Source: Vibrio diabolicus (lineage in GTDB: Bacteria > Pseudomonadota > Gammaproteobacteria > Enterobacterales > Vibrionaceae). From it: DNA of 64,000 bases. The notes under the pieces are model-generated. The model made no database searches and was not told where the DNA came from. It saw only the letters and a program-made list of their open reading frames with translations. The position numbers were made by a program, and so were the translations under genes. This document shows positions 10,292 to 18,859 of this stretch, in pieces (positions within the stretch are counted from its first letter, which is position 1; each line of letters opens with the position of its first letter). The DNA is taken from positions 1 to 64,000 of the forward strand of contig CCKK01000017.1 in the NCBI GenBank assembly GCA_001048675.1, in the 5' to 3' direction.

Positions 10292-10823
10292 TTATTTAAC
10301 GCAAAAGTCTGACGCTTCCAGCGGCTTGGTTTGGTAAAACGCACGCAGAGCATCCGAAAGCATTTTCACTCGCAAAGGCAAGCCAGCTTCCAAAATACCC
10401 AACACTTCTTTATGCACTTTCTGCATAAAGCCGAGCCTATCTGGTTCAAAATCGCCGTGTAGATTGTCACAACTCACCGTAAAAGGGAAGCCAGCACTTT
10501 GTGCCAGAATCCATTCATAAGCTTGCGGACGCACTTCAACTTTCTCAAACTCCGCTTGAACTTCTGCCGTGCGCCCATCAGGTTCATACCAATAGCCAAA
10601 ATCTTCCAGCAAACGACGCTCTGGCCCTGCCACACACCAATGCGAGATTTCGTGTAATGCGGAGGCAATAAAAACCCCGAGCAAAAATAATCCGATGATG
10701 AGGATGTTCATCATCAGCAGGAAGATAAATAGGCTCATCACCACCTAACTCCAATTTCGTATTAAATTGGTCTAAAAAGGTGTCATTAAAAATAGTGATA
10801 AGGTCTTGGTATTCGTGGGTCAT
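10292..10823 (-). pseudogene. epmC: Elongation factor P hydroxylase EpmC (YfcM), split by a +1 frameshift
   Basis: EpmC hydroxylates the lysylated lysine of elongation factor P, the last step of its modification. The gene would encode 176 residues (E. coli 182). The first part (MTHEYQDLITIFNDTFLDQF to IIFARGF) reads in one frame. The rest, including the metal-site segment ALHEISHW and the conserved DFGYWYEPDGR, reads in the next frame. One extra A/T at about 10667-10674 (run AATAAAAA on the plus strand) explains the break; without it the join would read ARGFYASALHE or ARGFIASALHE. Otherwise the gene is intact and conserved, so a sequencing indel is as likely as real inactivation. It probably shares an operon with yfcL. 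Confidence 0.88.
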
Positions 10824-11156
10824 CGTCGAGTTTGTACTTCAGTTTGACATGCGCTGGGTATTGTCGCTGTTTTTATCTATAAGGTAAAGATGCTCCCACA
10901 GTTTTGGTTATTAGTTGAATTTATCTGAACATCGCTTTCTCCATATAATTTCTCATTCGTCAGCGTACTCATTTGCTACTACACTCTCGCCTTATTTTGA
11001 TGCTGCTCAAACTGCTGTTTTTTAAGCGGTTTGATTACAGGCATGTTGCTGGTTTTAATCACTTTTTAAGAATGATAAAACCTTTTGTAAGTGTTGTTGC
11101 TGCGCCTACGATGATTCATGTAGAACGTAGTGACTTTTTACGTTGAGTGTCTCCCT
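10824..11156. other. Intergenic region between divergent epmC and TRIC gene
   Basis: 333 bases, AT-rich, with no convincing gene. A TATAAT hexamer near 10942 with a poor -35 could serve the plus-strand gene. I see no strong hairpin or repeat. Confidence 0.4.
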
Positions 11157-11779
11157 ATGTTGCTAAGTGTGTTGTATATCATTGGTATCACGGCTGAAGC
11201 CATGACAGGTGCGTTGAGTGCTGGTAGAAGAAAAATGGACTGGTTTGGTGTTATGTTGGTGGCCAGTGCAACGGCCATTGGTGGTGGCACCGTACGTGAC
11301 ATTTTACTGGGACACTACCCTCTTGGTTGGGTAAAAACCCAGAGTTCCTAGCAATCACGTGTGTTGCGGGTGTACTTACCACAGGCTTAGCGAAATGGGT
11401 GATTAAGCTAAAAGGTCTATTCATCCGCCTTGATGCATTAGGTCTAATCGTGTTCAGCATCATCGGAACTAAGATTGCGATGGGCATGGGCTTACACCCT
11501 GGGATCTGCATGGTTTCAGCGCTAGTAACGGGTGTATTTGGTGGGCTACTCCGCGACTTAATCTGTCGCCAAACACCGTTGGTGCTGCATGAAGAACTTT
11601 ACGCTTCTGTCGCTCTTATCGCATCAGGAATGTACTTAGCGCTATTAGAATTTAATGTTCCCGATGTAACAGCCACTATCATTACACTGATCACCGGTTA
11701 TATGCTGCGTATGGCCGCGGTACGTTTTAAGTGGCGTCTCCCTTCTTTCAATTTGGAAACGGAAGGCTCACTCCATTAA
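11157..11779 (+). pseudogene. TRIC/YicG-type (UPF0126) membrane protein, split by a -1 frameshift
   Basis: Inner-membrane protein with two Gly-rich three-helix repeats. The repeat marks TGALSAGRRKMDWFGVML...AIGGGTVRDILLG (first half) and RLDALGLIVFSIIGTKIA...GVFGGLLRDLICR (second half) are characteristic of the trimeric intracellular cation channel / UPF0126 family (YicG). It would have 207 residues. The frame breaks at an A5 run (11333-11337): one more A would give GWVKNPEFLAIT, the family sequence, whereas as written it stops after VKTQSS. Single plus-strand gene ending at a terminator shared with aroC. The ion specificity of the bacterial proteins is potassium-like in those studied; here it is inferred. 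Confidence 0.85.
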
Positions 11780-11810
11780 TTTAAATCTAAACGCGTAATG
11801 AAAACACATT

Positions 11811-11836
11811 AAAAAGGCTGCTCATTGAGCAGCCTT
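11811..11836. terminator. Bidirectional terminator between the TRIC gene and aroC
   Basis: Stem AAGGCTGCTC/GAGCAGCCTT with A run before and T run after, between convergent genes. Confidence 0.85.
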
Positions 11837-11865
11837 TTGTCTCTTTATCAAGCTTATTTTTAAGC

Positions 11866-12951
11866 TTAAATCTTCGGTGTTTCAGTTGTTACGCCATGGT
11901 TTTGACCACGATGACGCAGCAAATGATCCATCACCACAATCGCTAGCATCGCTTCAGCAATTGGTACGGCACGAATACCCACACAAGGATCATGACGGCC
12001 TTTGGTGATCAACTGAGTTGGCTCACCTTCTTTTGTGATGGTCTCACCCGGAACTGTGATGCTTGATGTTGGCTTAAGCGCAATGTTAGCCACAATGTCT
12101 TGACCAGTTGAGATACCGCCAAGAATACCGCCCGCGTGATTACTGCCAAAACCTTCAGGAGCAAGCGTATCACGGTGTTGACTGCCTTTTTGGTTTACCA
12201 CATCAAAGCCATCACCGATCTCAACGCCTTTCACCGCATTAATGCTCATTAGCGCGTGCGCGATGTCTGCATCCAGACGGTCAAATACAGGTTCACCAAG
12301 ACCAACAGGCACGTTAGTTGCCACAACCTGAATTTTCGCGCCAATTGAGTCGCCTTCTTTTTTCAGGTCACGGATAAGTTGGTCAAACGCTTCTACCTTG
12401 TCCACATCTGGGCAAAAGAACGCGTTGTTTTCGATTTCGTTCCAATCTACCTTGTCGATAGAGACATCACCCATTTGTGACAAGTACGCGCGAATCTCAA
12501 CACCAAACTCATCTTTCAAGTATTTCTTCGCGATTGCACCCGCCGCCACACGCATTGCGGTTTCACGAGCAGACGAACGGCCGCCACCTCGATAGTCACG
12601 GATGCCATACTTTTGGTGGTAAGTATAATCAGCATGACCCGGACGGAATTTATCTTTGATGTCCGAGTAATCTTTTGAGCGCTGATCGGTGTTTTCAATT
12701 AGCAAACCGATCGATGTGCCTGTGGTTTTGCCTTCAAAAACACCAGAAAGAATTTTAACTTCATCCGGTTCACGACGTTGTGTGGTGTAACGTGATGTGC
12801 CTGGACGACGGCGGTCGAGATCGATTTGCAGATCTGCTTCTGTAATTTCTAACCCCGGAGGACATCCGTCTACGATACATCCCAGTGCGATACCGTGACT
12901 TTCCCCGAATGTCGTCACTCGGAAATGTTGTCCGATACTGTTTCCTGCCAT
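11866..12951 (-). CDS. aroC: Chorismate synthase
   Basis: Last step of the shikimate pathway: 1,4-elimination of phosphate from EPSP to give chorismate, using reduced FMN as catalyst. It has 361 residues, like E. coli. Family signatures are [18 protein letters not shown] (about 14-31), the flavin site [18 protein letters not shown] (about 122-139), and KPTSSI and [17 protein letters not shown] near the C-terminus. It lies downstream of prmB as in E. coli, but a clear terminator at 13083-13111 separates the two, so it probably has its own promoter. Confidence 0.96.
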   Translation of the reverse strand: MAGNSIGQHFRVTTFGESHGIALGCIVDGCPPGLEITEADLQIDLDRRRPGTSRYTTQRREPDEVKILSGVFEGKTTGTSIGLLIENTDQRSKDYSDIKDKFRPGHADYTYHQKYGIRDYRGGGRSSARETAMRVAAGAIAKKYLKDEFGVEIRAYLSQMGDVSIDKVDWNEIENNAFFCPDVDKVEAFDQLIRDLKKEGDSIGAKIQVVATNVPVGLGEPVFDRLDADIAHALMSINAVKGVEIGDGFDVVNQKGSQHRDTLAPEGFGSNHAGGILGGISTGQDIVANIALKPTSSITVPGETITKEGEPTQLITKGRHDPCVGIRAVPIAEAMLAIVVMDHLLRHRGQNHGVTTETPKI

Positions 12952-13082
12952 TACTTCCTCAAGTTTTTATCGCTACGCCCTCTCAAACCAGAGCGCAACT
13001 GCTTTCCAATTCTTCGTGGATTCATAGTGGCTTTATTACGTTTTGATGTAAAGAGTTAATATCGGCGAGTTATGCATAAAAA

Positions 13083-13111
13083 AACACCGAGCATAAAGCT
13101 CGGTGTTTTGA
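13083..13111 (-). terminator. Rho-independent terminator after prmB
   Basis: Stem ACACCGAGC/GCTCGGTGT followed on the minus strand by T7. Lies 20 bases after the prmB stop. Confidence 0.9.
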
Positions 13112-13130
13112 CGTTTAGTGCAAGACCCTA

Positions 13131-14063
13131 TTAGTCTTTGTACAGTTTGAACTCTTCGGCACACTCAACCAGCTGGTCACGCGTTAGCATGAATACGCCG
13201 TGACCACCGTTCTCAAACTCAATCCAAGTGAACGGAATCTGTGGGTACTGTTCCATCATATGAATCATTGAGTTGCCAACTTCACAGATAAGAATGCCGT
13301 TATCTGTTAGGTAGTCTGGTGCGTTTGCAAGAATACGACGCACAAGTTTTAGGCCATCCGTACCGGCTGCTAAACCAAGCTCAGGTTCGTGTGTGAACTC
13401 GTCTGGCAGGCTGTTCATGTCTTCTTCATCCACATATGGTGGGTTAGACACGATCAGGTTGTACTTCTCTTTTGGTAGGTCGCGGAACAAGTCAGAGCGA
13501 ATTGGGAATACTTGCTGCTCCATGCCGTGATCTTGTACGTTTTGCTCCGCGACTTGTAGTGCGTCCGTTGATATATCAATCGCATCCACTTCAGCTTCAG
13601 GGAACGCGTGAGCACATGCAATTGCGATACAGCCGCTGCCTGTGCATAGGTCCATGATGCGCGCAGGCTCTTCCACCAACCAAGGTTGGAATTCTGCTTG
13701 AATCAACTCACCGATTGGAGAACGTGGCACAAGTACGCGCTCATCAACGAAGAATTCAAGACCGCAGAACCAAGCTTTGTTGGTTAGGTATGCAGTTGGT
13801 GTACGTTCATTGATACGTTTTACTACACGCTCAACAATACGCAGACGCTCGCTGGTCGTTAGGCGAGAGTTTAATACGTGCGGAGGCACATCAATCGGCA
13901 AGTATAAGGTTGGCAGGATAAGCTGAACCGCTTCATCCCACGCATTATCAGTACCATGACCGTAAAACAGGTTCGCTGCGTTAAAGCGGCTTACCGTCCA
14001 ACGAATCATATCTTGAAGGGTATGCAGTTCCGATACCGCTTCTTCTACAAAAATCTTATCCAA
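13131..14063 (-). CDS. prmB: Ribosomal protein L3 N5-glutamine methyltransferase
   Basis: Methylates a glutamine of ribosomal protein L3 during 50S assembly. It has 310 residues, the normal length. The SAM loop is [15 protein letters not shown] (about 136-150). The glutamine-binding motif is [12 protein letters not shown] (about 205-216), shared with HemK/PrmC; the longer N-terminal domain and position beside aroC and smrB identify PrmB. Divergent from smrB with about 63 bases between the starts. Confidence 0.94.
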   Translation of the reverse strand: MDKIFVEEAVSELHTLQDMIRWTVSRFNAANLFYGHGTDNAWDEAVQLILPTLYLPIDVPPHVLNSRLTTSERLRIVERVVKRINERTPTAYLTNKAWFCGLEFFVDERVLVPRSPIGELIQAEFQPWLVEEPARIMDLCTGSGCIAIACAHAFPEAEVDAIDISTDALQVAEQNVQDHGMEQQVFPIRSDLFRDLPKEKYNLIVSNPPYVDEEDMNSLPDEFTHEPELGLAAGTDGLKLVRRILANAPDYLTDNGILICEVGNSMIHMMEQYPQIPFTWIEFENGGHGVFMLTRDQLVECAEEFKLYKD

Positions 14064-14126
14064 AATTGCCTCCGAAAAGCGCTACAATACTGCCAATAAA
14101 AGTTTATTAATGAAATTGTTTACCTA

Positions 14127-14658
14127 ATGAGCAAAAAAGACACCGAACACGATGACGATTTCGCCTTGTTTCAGGAAGCAGTACAGGGCGTAAAAAAGTT
14201 GCGACAGGATACCATAATCCAGCAAACCAAAAAAAAATACTAAGCAAAAAGAAATCAAGCGCTCCAACCGTGAAGCGAGTGATTCTGAGTTTTACTTCTC
14301 CGACGAGTTTGTCCCTCTCTTAAATGAAGATGGCCCAACTCGTTATGCACGTGACGACGTCTCCACTTATGAAGTTAAACGTCTACGTCGCGGCGTGTAT
14401 GTACCGGACGTATTCCTCGATATGCACGGCATGACACAACAAGAAGCTAAACGCGAACTTGGTGCGATGATCGCCTACTGCGTCAAAAACGAGATTCACT
14501 GTGCGTGTGTGCAACATGGCATTGGTAAACACATCCTGAAACAGAAAGCGCCACTTTGGTTAGCACAACACCCAGACGTAATGGCTTTCCACCAAGCGCC
14601 ACTAGAATTCGGCGGTGATGGTGCGTTGTTAGTTTTGCTCTCGATTCCAGAAAAGTAA
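14127..14658 (+). pseudogene. smrB: Smr-domain ribosome rescue nuclease SmrB, frameshifted at an A9 run
   Basis: SmrB cleaves mRNA at collided ribosomes in E. coli. Here the reading frame from ATG at 14127 (MSKKDTEHDDDFALFQEAV) meets an A9 run at 14229-14237 and stops after 38 residues at 14243. With one A fewer the frame joins [13 protein letters not shown]...FYFSDEF and the whole Smr domain ([15 protein letters not shown], then [12 protein letters not shown]), giving 176 residues (E. coli 183). The downstream part is fully conserved, so decay is recent or the extra A is an error. RNA polymerase slippage on A9 could also restore some product. Opposite prmB and convergent with sixA. Confidence 0.88.
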
Positions 14659-14684
14659 CTAGCTCACTGTAGAAGCAATTAAAC

Positions 14685-14712
14685 AAAAAGGCAGGAAATT
14701 TCCTGCCTTTAT
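14685..14712. terminator. Terminator between smrB and sixA
   Basis: Stem AAAGGCAGGAAA/TTTCCTGCCTTT; the arms give an A run on one side and a T run on the other, so it can act in both directions between convergent genes. Confidence 0.8.
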
Positions 14713-14755
14713 TCATTCTATATCTAATGTTTAAATGCTTATTTGGTTTCGACGC

Positions 14756-15220
14756 TTATGGCGTAATATGCCACAGCACTTCGCCGTTTTGCGTTTGTAG
14801 ATCGTATTCAATACACACTAGACCTGATGTAGGAAACATCGGTGGTGCCATGTCTTTTACAAACTCTGAAGTGAGATAACCAACCAAAGGCAAGTGAGAG
14901 ACAAGCAGAAGCGAGTCTAGTTTTTCCACTTCAATCAATGCACTTGCAAAATCAAATACATGCTCAGATTGGCCGTAAGGTGTAATATCCTCACAAGTTT
15001 CGATGCTTTTTGCAGCAAAATACTCGCTGATCTCTTGCCAAGTTTGTTGAGCTCTAATGTACGGACTCACCAACACTTTATCGAATTGCGCAAAACCTTG
15101 TTCTTTACAGGCTCTCGCAACCGCTTCTGATTCGACTCTGCCTCTTGGGGTCAATTGTCGTGCTGCGTCTGAATCTGCAAAATGCTCGGCTTCGCCGTGA
15201 CGCATGATGAATATTTTCAT
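14756..15220 (-). CDS. sixA: Phosphohistidine phosphatase SixA
   Basis: Small histidine phosphatase of 154 residues. In E. coli it removes phosphate from histidine phosphotransfer sites, notably of the nitrogen PTS protein NPr. The RHG motif at residues 7-9 (MRHGEAEH) gives the nucleophilic histidine. The second conserved His lies in LLLVSHLPLVGYL. Sits between smrB and fadJ as in enterobacteria, though here the M16 peptidase and a small secreted protein intervene. Confidence 0.92.
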   Translation of the reverse strand: MKIFIMRHGEAEHFADSDAARQLTPRGRVESEAVARACKEQGFAQFDKVLVSPYIRAQQTWQEISEYFAAKSIETCEDITPYGQSEHVFDFASALIEVEKLDSLLLVSHLPLVGYLTSEFVKDMAPPMFPTSGLVCIEYDLQTQNGEVLWHITP

Positions 15221-15315
15221 GTTATTTCCTAGGGATAGCTAACGCTACCAAAAGGTTGACTGCTATCTTTATTAGATAGACGGGGCTAACTTTAATAATG
15301 ACGAAACAAAAATAC

Positions 15316-15324
15316 TGATATAAT
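15316..15324 (+). promoter_or_regulatory. Extended -10 promoter upstream of the M16 peptidase
   Basis: TGATATAAT is an exact extended -10 element (TGnTATAAT). It predicts a start near 15331 and a leader of about 265 bases before the GTG at 15597. No good -35 is seen, as is common for extended -10 promoters. Confidence 0.5.
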
Positions 15325-15394
15325 TATCTGTTCATTATACCAATTCGCTTGCTAAAGATAGCGACTTTCTTAACAATCTATTAAAAAGAAATGT

Positions 15395-15559
15395 ACTCAG
15401 TTCATCACAGTATTTAACTGTGCTATGAGTTCAGGGCATTCATTCAAACAGTTCTTCCCCATACGCAAACGCGATGGGCCTGTGCAGAAGTCTACGAATA
15501 ACAAAAATACGGCAAGCAGTATTTGTCGAAACGCAAACTTTGCGCCCCCTAGCTAGGGG
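15395..15559 (+). other. Structured leader region upstream of the M16 peptidase
   Basis: The 376-base gap between sixA and the peptidase has no gene but holds several inverted repeats. ACTCA...CACAGT/ACTGTG...TGAGT lies at 15395-15430, CCCAT-CGC/GCG-ATGGG at 15458-15478, CGCAAA/TTTGCG at 15532-15544, and a perfect 14-base palindrome CCCCTAGCTAGGGG at 15546-15559, 38 bases before the start codon. None is followed by a T run. They could form an mRNA leader that affects translation. Confidence 0.5.
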
Positions 15560-15596
15560 TTCATAATTACTGTAATGCGAAATCTGGAGACGCATC

Positions 15597-18374
15597 GTGC
15601 ATCTAAGTCCTAACGATTCAAATCAATACCGCTACATTACCTTGAGCAATGATCTGCGTGTACTGCTGATTCATTCCGAGACAGCTCAACAGTCAGCAGC
15701 TGCTCTAGCAGTGAACGTTGGACACTTCGACGACCCAAAAGATCGCCAAGGTCTGGCACACTATTTAGAACATATGCTTTTTTTGGGTACGGAAAAATAC
15801 CCTAAAGTGGGCGAGTTTCAAAGTTATATTAGCCAGCATGGAGGAACAAATAACGCTTGGACGGGTACTGAGCACACTTGTTTCTTTTTTGATGTTACTC
15901 CGAATGCCTTTGAAAATGCCTTAGATCGATTTAGCCAATTTTTTACCGCACCATTGTTTAACGAAGAAGCTTTAGACAAAGAACGCCAGGCTGTCGACTC
16001 CGAATACAAACTCAAACTTAATGACGATTCTCGCCGCCTGTATCAAGTCAACAAAGAAGTCATCAATCCAGATCACCCTTTCTCTAAGTTCTCAGTCGGC
16101 AACCTAGATACATTAGGTGACCGAGATGGTAAATCCATCCGCGACGAAATTGTCGAGTTTCACCACTCTCAATACTCTGCCGATCTCATGACGTTGACGC
16201 TCTTTGGGCCACAGTCGCTCGATGATCAGCAAGCGTGGGTAGAAGCCATGTTTGCCAATATCCCAAACCACCACCTTCGTGGAAAATCGATTGATGTCCC
16301 CATTAGCACCAAAGAAAGTACCGGAATTTTAGTTCAAGTTGAACCAATCAAAGAATTTCGAAAACTCATTCTCACCTTCCCAATGCCGGGAATGGATAAG
16401 CACTACGGCGTTAAACCACTCTCTTACTTCGCGCATTTACTCGGCTATGAAGGCGAAGGCAGCTTAATGCTCCAGCTAAAAAATGAAGGCTGGATTACGT
16501 CACTTTCTGCAGGAGGCGGCGCTAGTGGTAGCAACTATCGAGATTTTACGGTTAGCTGCACACTCACCCCGCTGGGTCTCAACCACGTTGACAACATCAT
16601 CCAAGCGGTTTTTCAATACCTCTCGATGATCAAACAAGACGGGCTAGATGAATGGCGCTATCTCGAAAAACAAGCGGTGCTTGAGTCGGCGTTTCGTTTC
16701 CAGGAACCATCTCGACCAATGGATTTGGTTAGCCATCTTGTTATCAATATGCAGCATTATCAGCCAGACGATACCATTTATGGCGACTACAAAATGGCGG
16801 GCTATGATGAACAACTGCAGCGTTCGTTGCTGCAATACTTAACCATCGATAATGTCCGCGTAACCCTGATTGCAAAAGGACTGGAATACAATCGTACTGC
16901 CGAATGGTACTTTACTCCGTATTCCGTCACGCCTTTTAGTGATGAGCAACGCCGCTTCTATCAACAAATCGATCCAAGCTGGCAGTTCGTCTTACCAGAA
17001 AAGAACCCTTATATTTGCTACGATCTCGATCCCATGCCGTTCGAAAATGGTGGTTCACTACCAGAGTTAATTGAAGATCTCGAAGGCTTCCGACTTTGGC
17101 ATTTACAAGATGATGAATTTCGCGTGCCAAAAGGCGTTGTATATGTCGCTATCGACAGCTCTCACGCTGTTGCATCACCGAAGAACATTGTCAAAACTCG
17201 CCTATGTGTCGAGATGTTCCTCGACTCGCTAGCAAAAGAAACCTATCAAGCTGAAATCGCAGGGATGGGTTACAACATGTACGCTCACCAAGGCGGGGTT
17301 ACCTTAACCCTCTCAGGGTTCAGCCAAAAACTGCCTCAATTGTTGGAAATGATCCTGCACCGTTTTGCTTCTCGAGATTTCAGCCCTGCACGCTTTGAAA
17401 CCATCAAGCAGCAACTGTTACGTAACTGGAGAAATGCTTCACAAGATCGTCCTATTTCACAGCTGTTTAACGCACTTACAGGGCTACTTCAACCCAATAA
17501 CCCGCCTTTCGCAACCTTAGTCGAAGCGCTAGAAGAAATCGAAGTCGATGAACTCTCGGTATTCGTTGAATCAATTCTTGCAGAGCTGCACGTTGAAATG
17601 TTTGTTTACGGAGATTGGCAGCGTCAACAAGCGCATGACATGGCGACGACCTTAAAGGATGCCCTAAGAGTAAAAGAGCAGCGTTATGAAGAGGCGCTCC
17701 GCCCACTCATCATGCTGGGAAAAAACGGCAGTTTTCAACGTGAAGTACATTGTAACCAGCAAGATTCGGCGGTCGTTATTTATCACCAGTGTGAGGATAT
17801 TGAGCCTCGTAGCATTGCTCTATACTCATTGGCGAACCATCTCATGTCGGCAACTTTTTTCCACGAGATCCGCACAAAACAGCAATTAGGTTACATGGTG
17901 GGCACTGGCAATATGCCACTTAATCGTCATCCGGGTATTGTGCTTTATGTGCAATCACCCAATGCTGCGCCTGCCGAGCTGGTTACCTCAATCGATGAGT
18001 TCTTAAATGCCTTTTATATGGTGCTGTTAGAACTGAACGATTACCAGTGGCATAGCAGTAAGCGCGGCTTGTGGAATCAAATAGCGACGCCGGACACCAC
18101 ACTGCGAGGTCGTGCTCAGCGTCTTTGGGTTGCAATAGGAAACAAAGACACCGAGTTTAACCAACGTGACAAGGTACTTGCTGAACTGAAGAAATTGACC
18201 CGAGCAGACATGATTCGCTTTGTCGTTAATGAGTTGAAACCTCGCACGGCAAACCGATTGGTCATGCACTCTCAAGGGCAATCGCATTCGGACGCTCCGC
18301 GCATCCACTTAGGGCAAGAAATTGGATCGATTGAAGAGTTCCAACTTAGGCCAAAAGATTGCGGCTTAGGATGA
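15597..18374 (+). CDS. Insulinase/pitrilysin-family (M16) zinc peptidase
   Basis: Large single-chain metallopeptidase of 925 residues, with active N-terminal and inactive C-terminal halves. The inverted zinc motif HxxEH is visible as H55-Y-L-E58-H59 (LAHYLEHMLFLG). The distal glutamate ligand lies in the ERQAVDSEYKLKLNDD segment about 75 residues on. A C-terminal RTKQQLGYMVGTG segment is typical of the substrate-binding half. Related to E. coli PtrA and to insulin-degrading enzyme. No signal peptide is seen, unlike periplasmic PtrA, so it probably acts in the cytoplasm on peptides. The start is GTG at 15597 with GGAG upstream. Preceded by a long structured leader. Confidence 0.9.
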   Translation: MHLSPNDSNQYRYITLSNDLRVLLIHSETAQQSAAALAVNVGHFDDPKDRQGLAHYLEHMLFLGTEKYPKVGEFQSYISQHGGTNNAWTGTEHTCFFFDVTPNAFENALDRFSQFFTAPLFNEEALDKERQAVDSEYKLKLNDDSRRLYQVNKEVINPDHPFSKFSVGNLDTLGDRDGKSIRDEIVEFHHSQYSADLMTLTLFGPQSLDDQQAWVEAMFANIPNHHLRGKSIDVPISTKESTGILVQVEPIKEFRKLILTFPMPGMDKHYGVKPLSYFAHLLGYEGEGSLMLQLKNEGWITSLSAGGGASGSNYRDFTVSCTLTPLGLNHVDNIIQAVFQYLSMIKQDGLDEWRYLEKQAVLESAFRFQEPSRPMDLVSHLVINMQHYQPDDTIYGDYKMAGYDEQLQRSLLQYLTIDNVRVTLIAKGLEYNRTAEWYFTPYSVTPFSDEQRRFYQQIDPSWQFVLPEKNPYICYDLDPMPFENGGSLPELIEDLEGFRLWHLQDDEFRVPKGVVYVAIDSSHAVASPKNIVKTRLCVEMFLDSLAKETYQAEIAGMGYNMYAHQGGVTLTLSGFSQKLPQLLEMILHRFASRDFSPARFETIKQQLLRNWRNASQDRPISQLFNALTGLLQPNNPPFATLVEALEEIEVDELSVFVESILAELHVEMFVYGDWQRQQAHDMATTLKDALRVKEQRYEEALRPLIMLGKNGSFQREVHCNQQDSAVVIYHQCEDIEPRSIALYSLANHLMSATFFHEIRTKQQLGYMVGTGNMPLNRHPGIVLYVQSPNAAPAELVTSIDEFLNAFYMVLLELNDYQWHSSKRGLWNQIATPDTTLRGRAQRLWVAIGNKDTEFNQRDKVLAELKKLTRADMIRFVVNELKPRTANRLVMHSQGQSHSDAPRIHLGQEIGSIEEFQLRPKDCGLG

Positions 18375-18542
18375 TCTAATTGCGCAGTAATAAAATTATC
18401 GATTAGTAAGTATATACCTACAAACCAATGAGGTTGTGGGTCTCATAAATAGAATCGACACCATAATTGGCAGAAAATTGAAATTACGCCATTGCGGCTT
18501 ATGCTCTAATTACCACACTAAAAATAAATTAATGAGGTAATC

Positions 18543-18797
18543 ATGAAAAAAGCACTACTACTTGCGGCTATTTTACTGCCACTGGCATCTGCACACGCTG
18601 AAATCTCGGTGAAAGGTGATGGCTTTGAGCTAAGTAACGACTGTGTCCGCCTAAGCGGAGACAATGTTTCTATCAAATCAGATGATTGCTCTTCAAAACA
18701 GTGGAAAGATAAAGACAACAAAGGCAACAGCAGCGTTCACGGGGACGACAACCCAGGTAAAGGCCACAATAAAGATAAGAAAGACAAGAAGAAGTAA
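18543..18797 (+). CDS. Small secreted Lys/Asp-rich protein of unknown function
   Basis: 84 residues. Residues 1-19 form a clear signal peptide (MKKALLLAAILLPLASAHA, cleavage before EIS). The mature part of 65 residues has a short beta-like segment with two cysteines (NDCVRL and DDCSSK) that could form one disulfide. A low-complexity, charged tail follows (GHNKDKKDKKK). It has a GAGG ribosome site, its own terminator and no partner gene. I do not recognise the family. The periplasm or exterior is inferred from the signal. Confidence 0.75.
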   Translation: MKKALLLAAILLPLASAHAEISVKGDGFELSNDCVRLSGDNVSIKSDDCSSKQWKDKDNKGNSSVHGDDNPGKGHNKDKKDKKK

Positions 18798-18813
18798 CTA
18801 TTTCTTATTTATG

Positions 18814-18843
18814 AAAAAGGCTTGCCACTGGCAAGCCTTTTTC
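18814..18843. terminator. Bidirectional terminator between the small secreted protein gene and fadJ
   Basis: Stem AAAGGCTTGCCA/TGGCAAGCCTTT with A and T runs on the two sides, between convergent genes. Confidence 0.88.
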
Positions 18844-18859
18844 TTTATCGAAGCAACGT

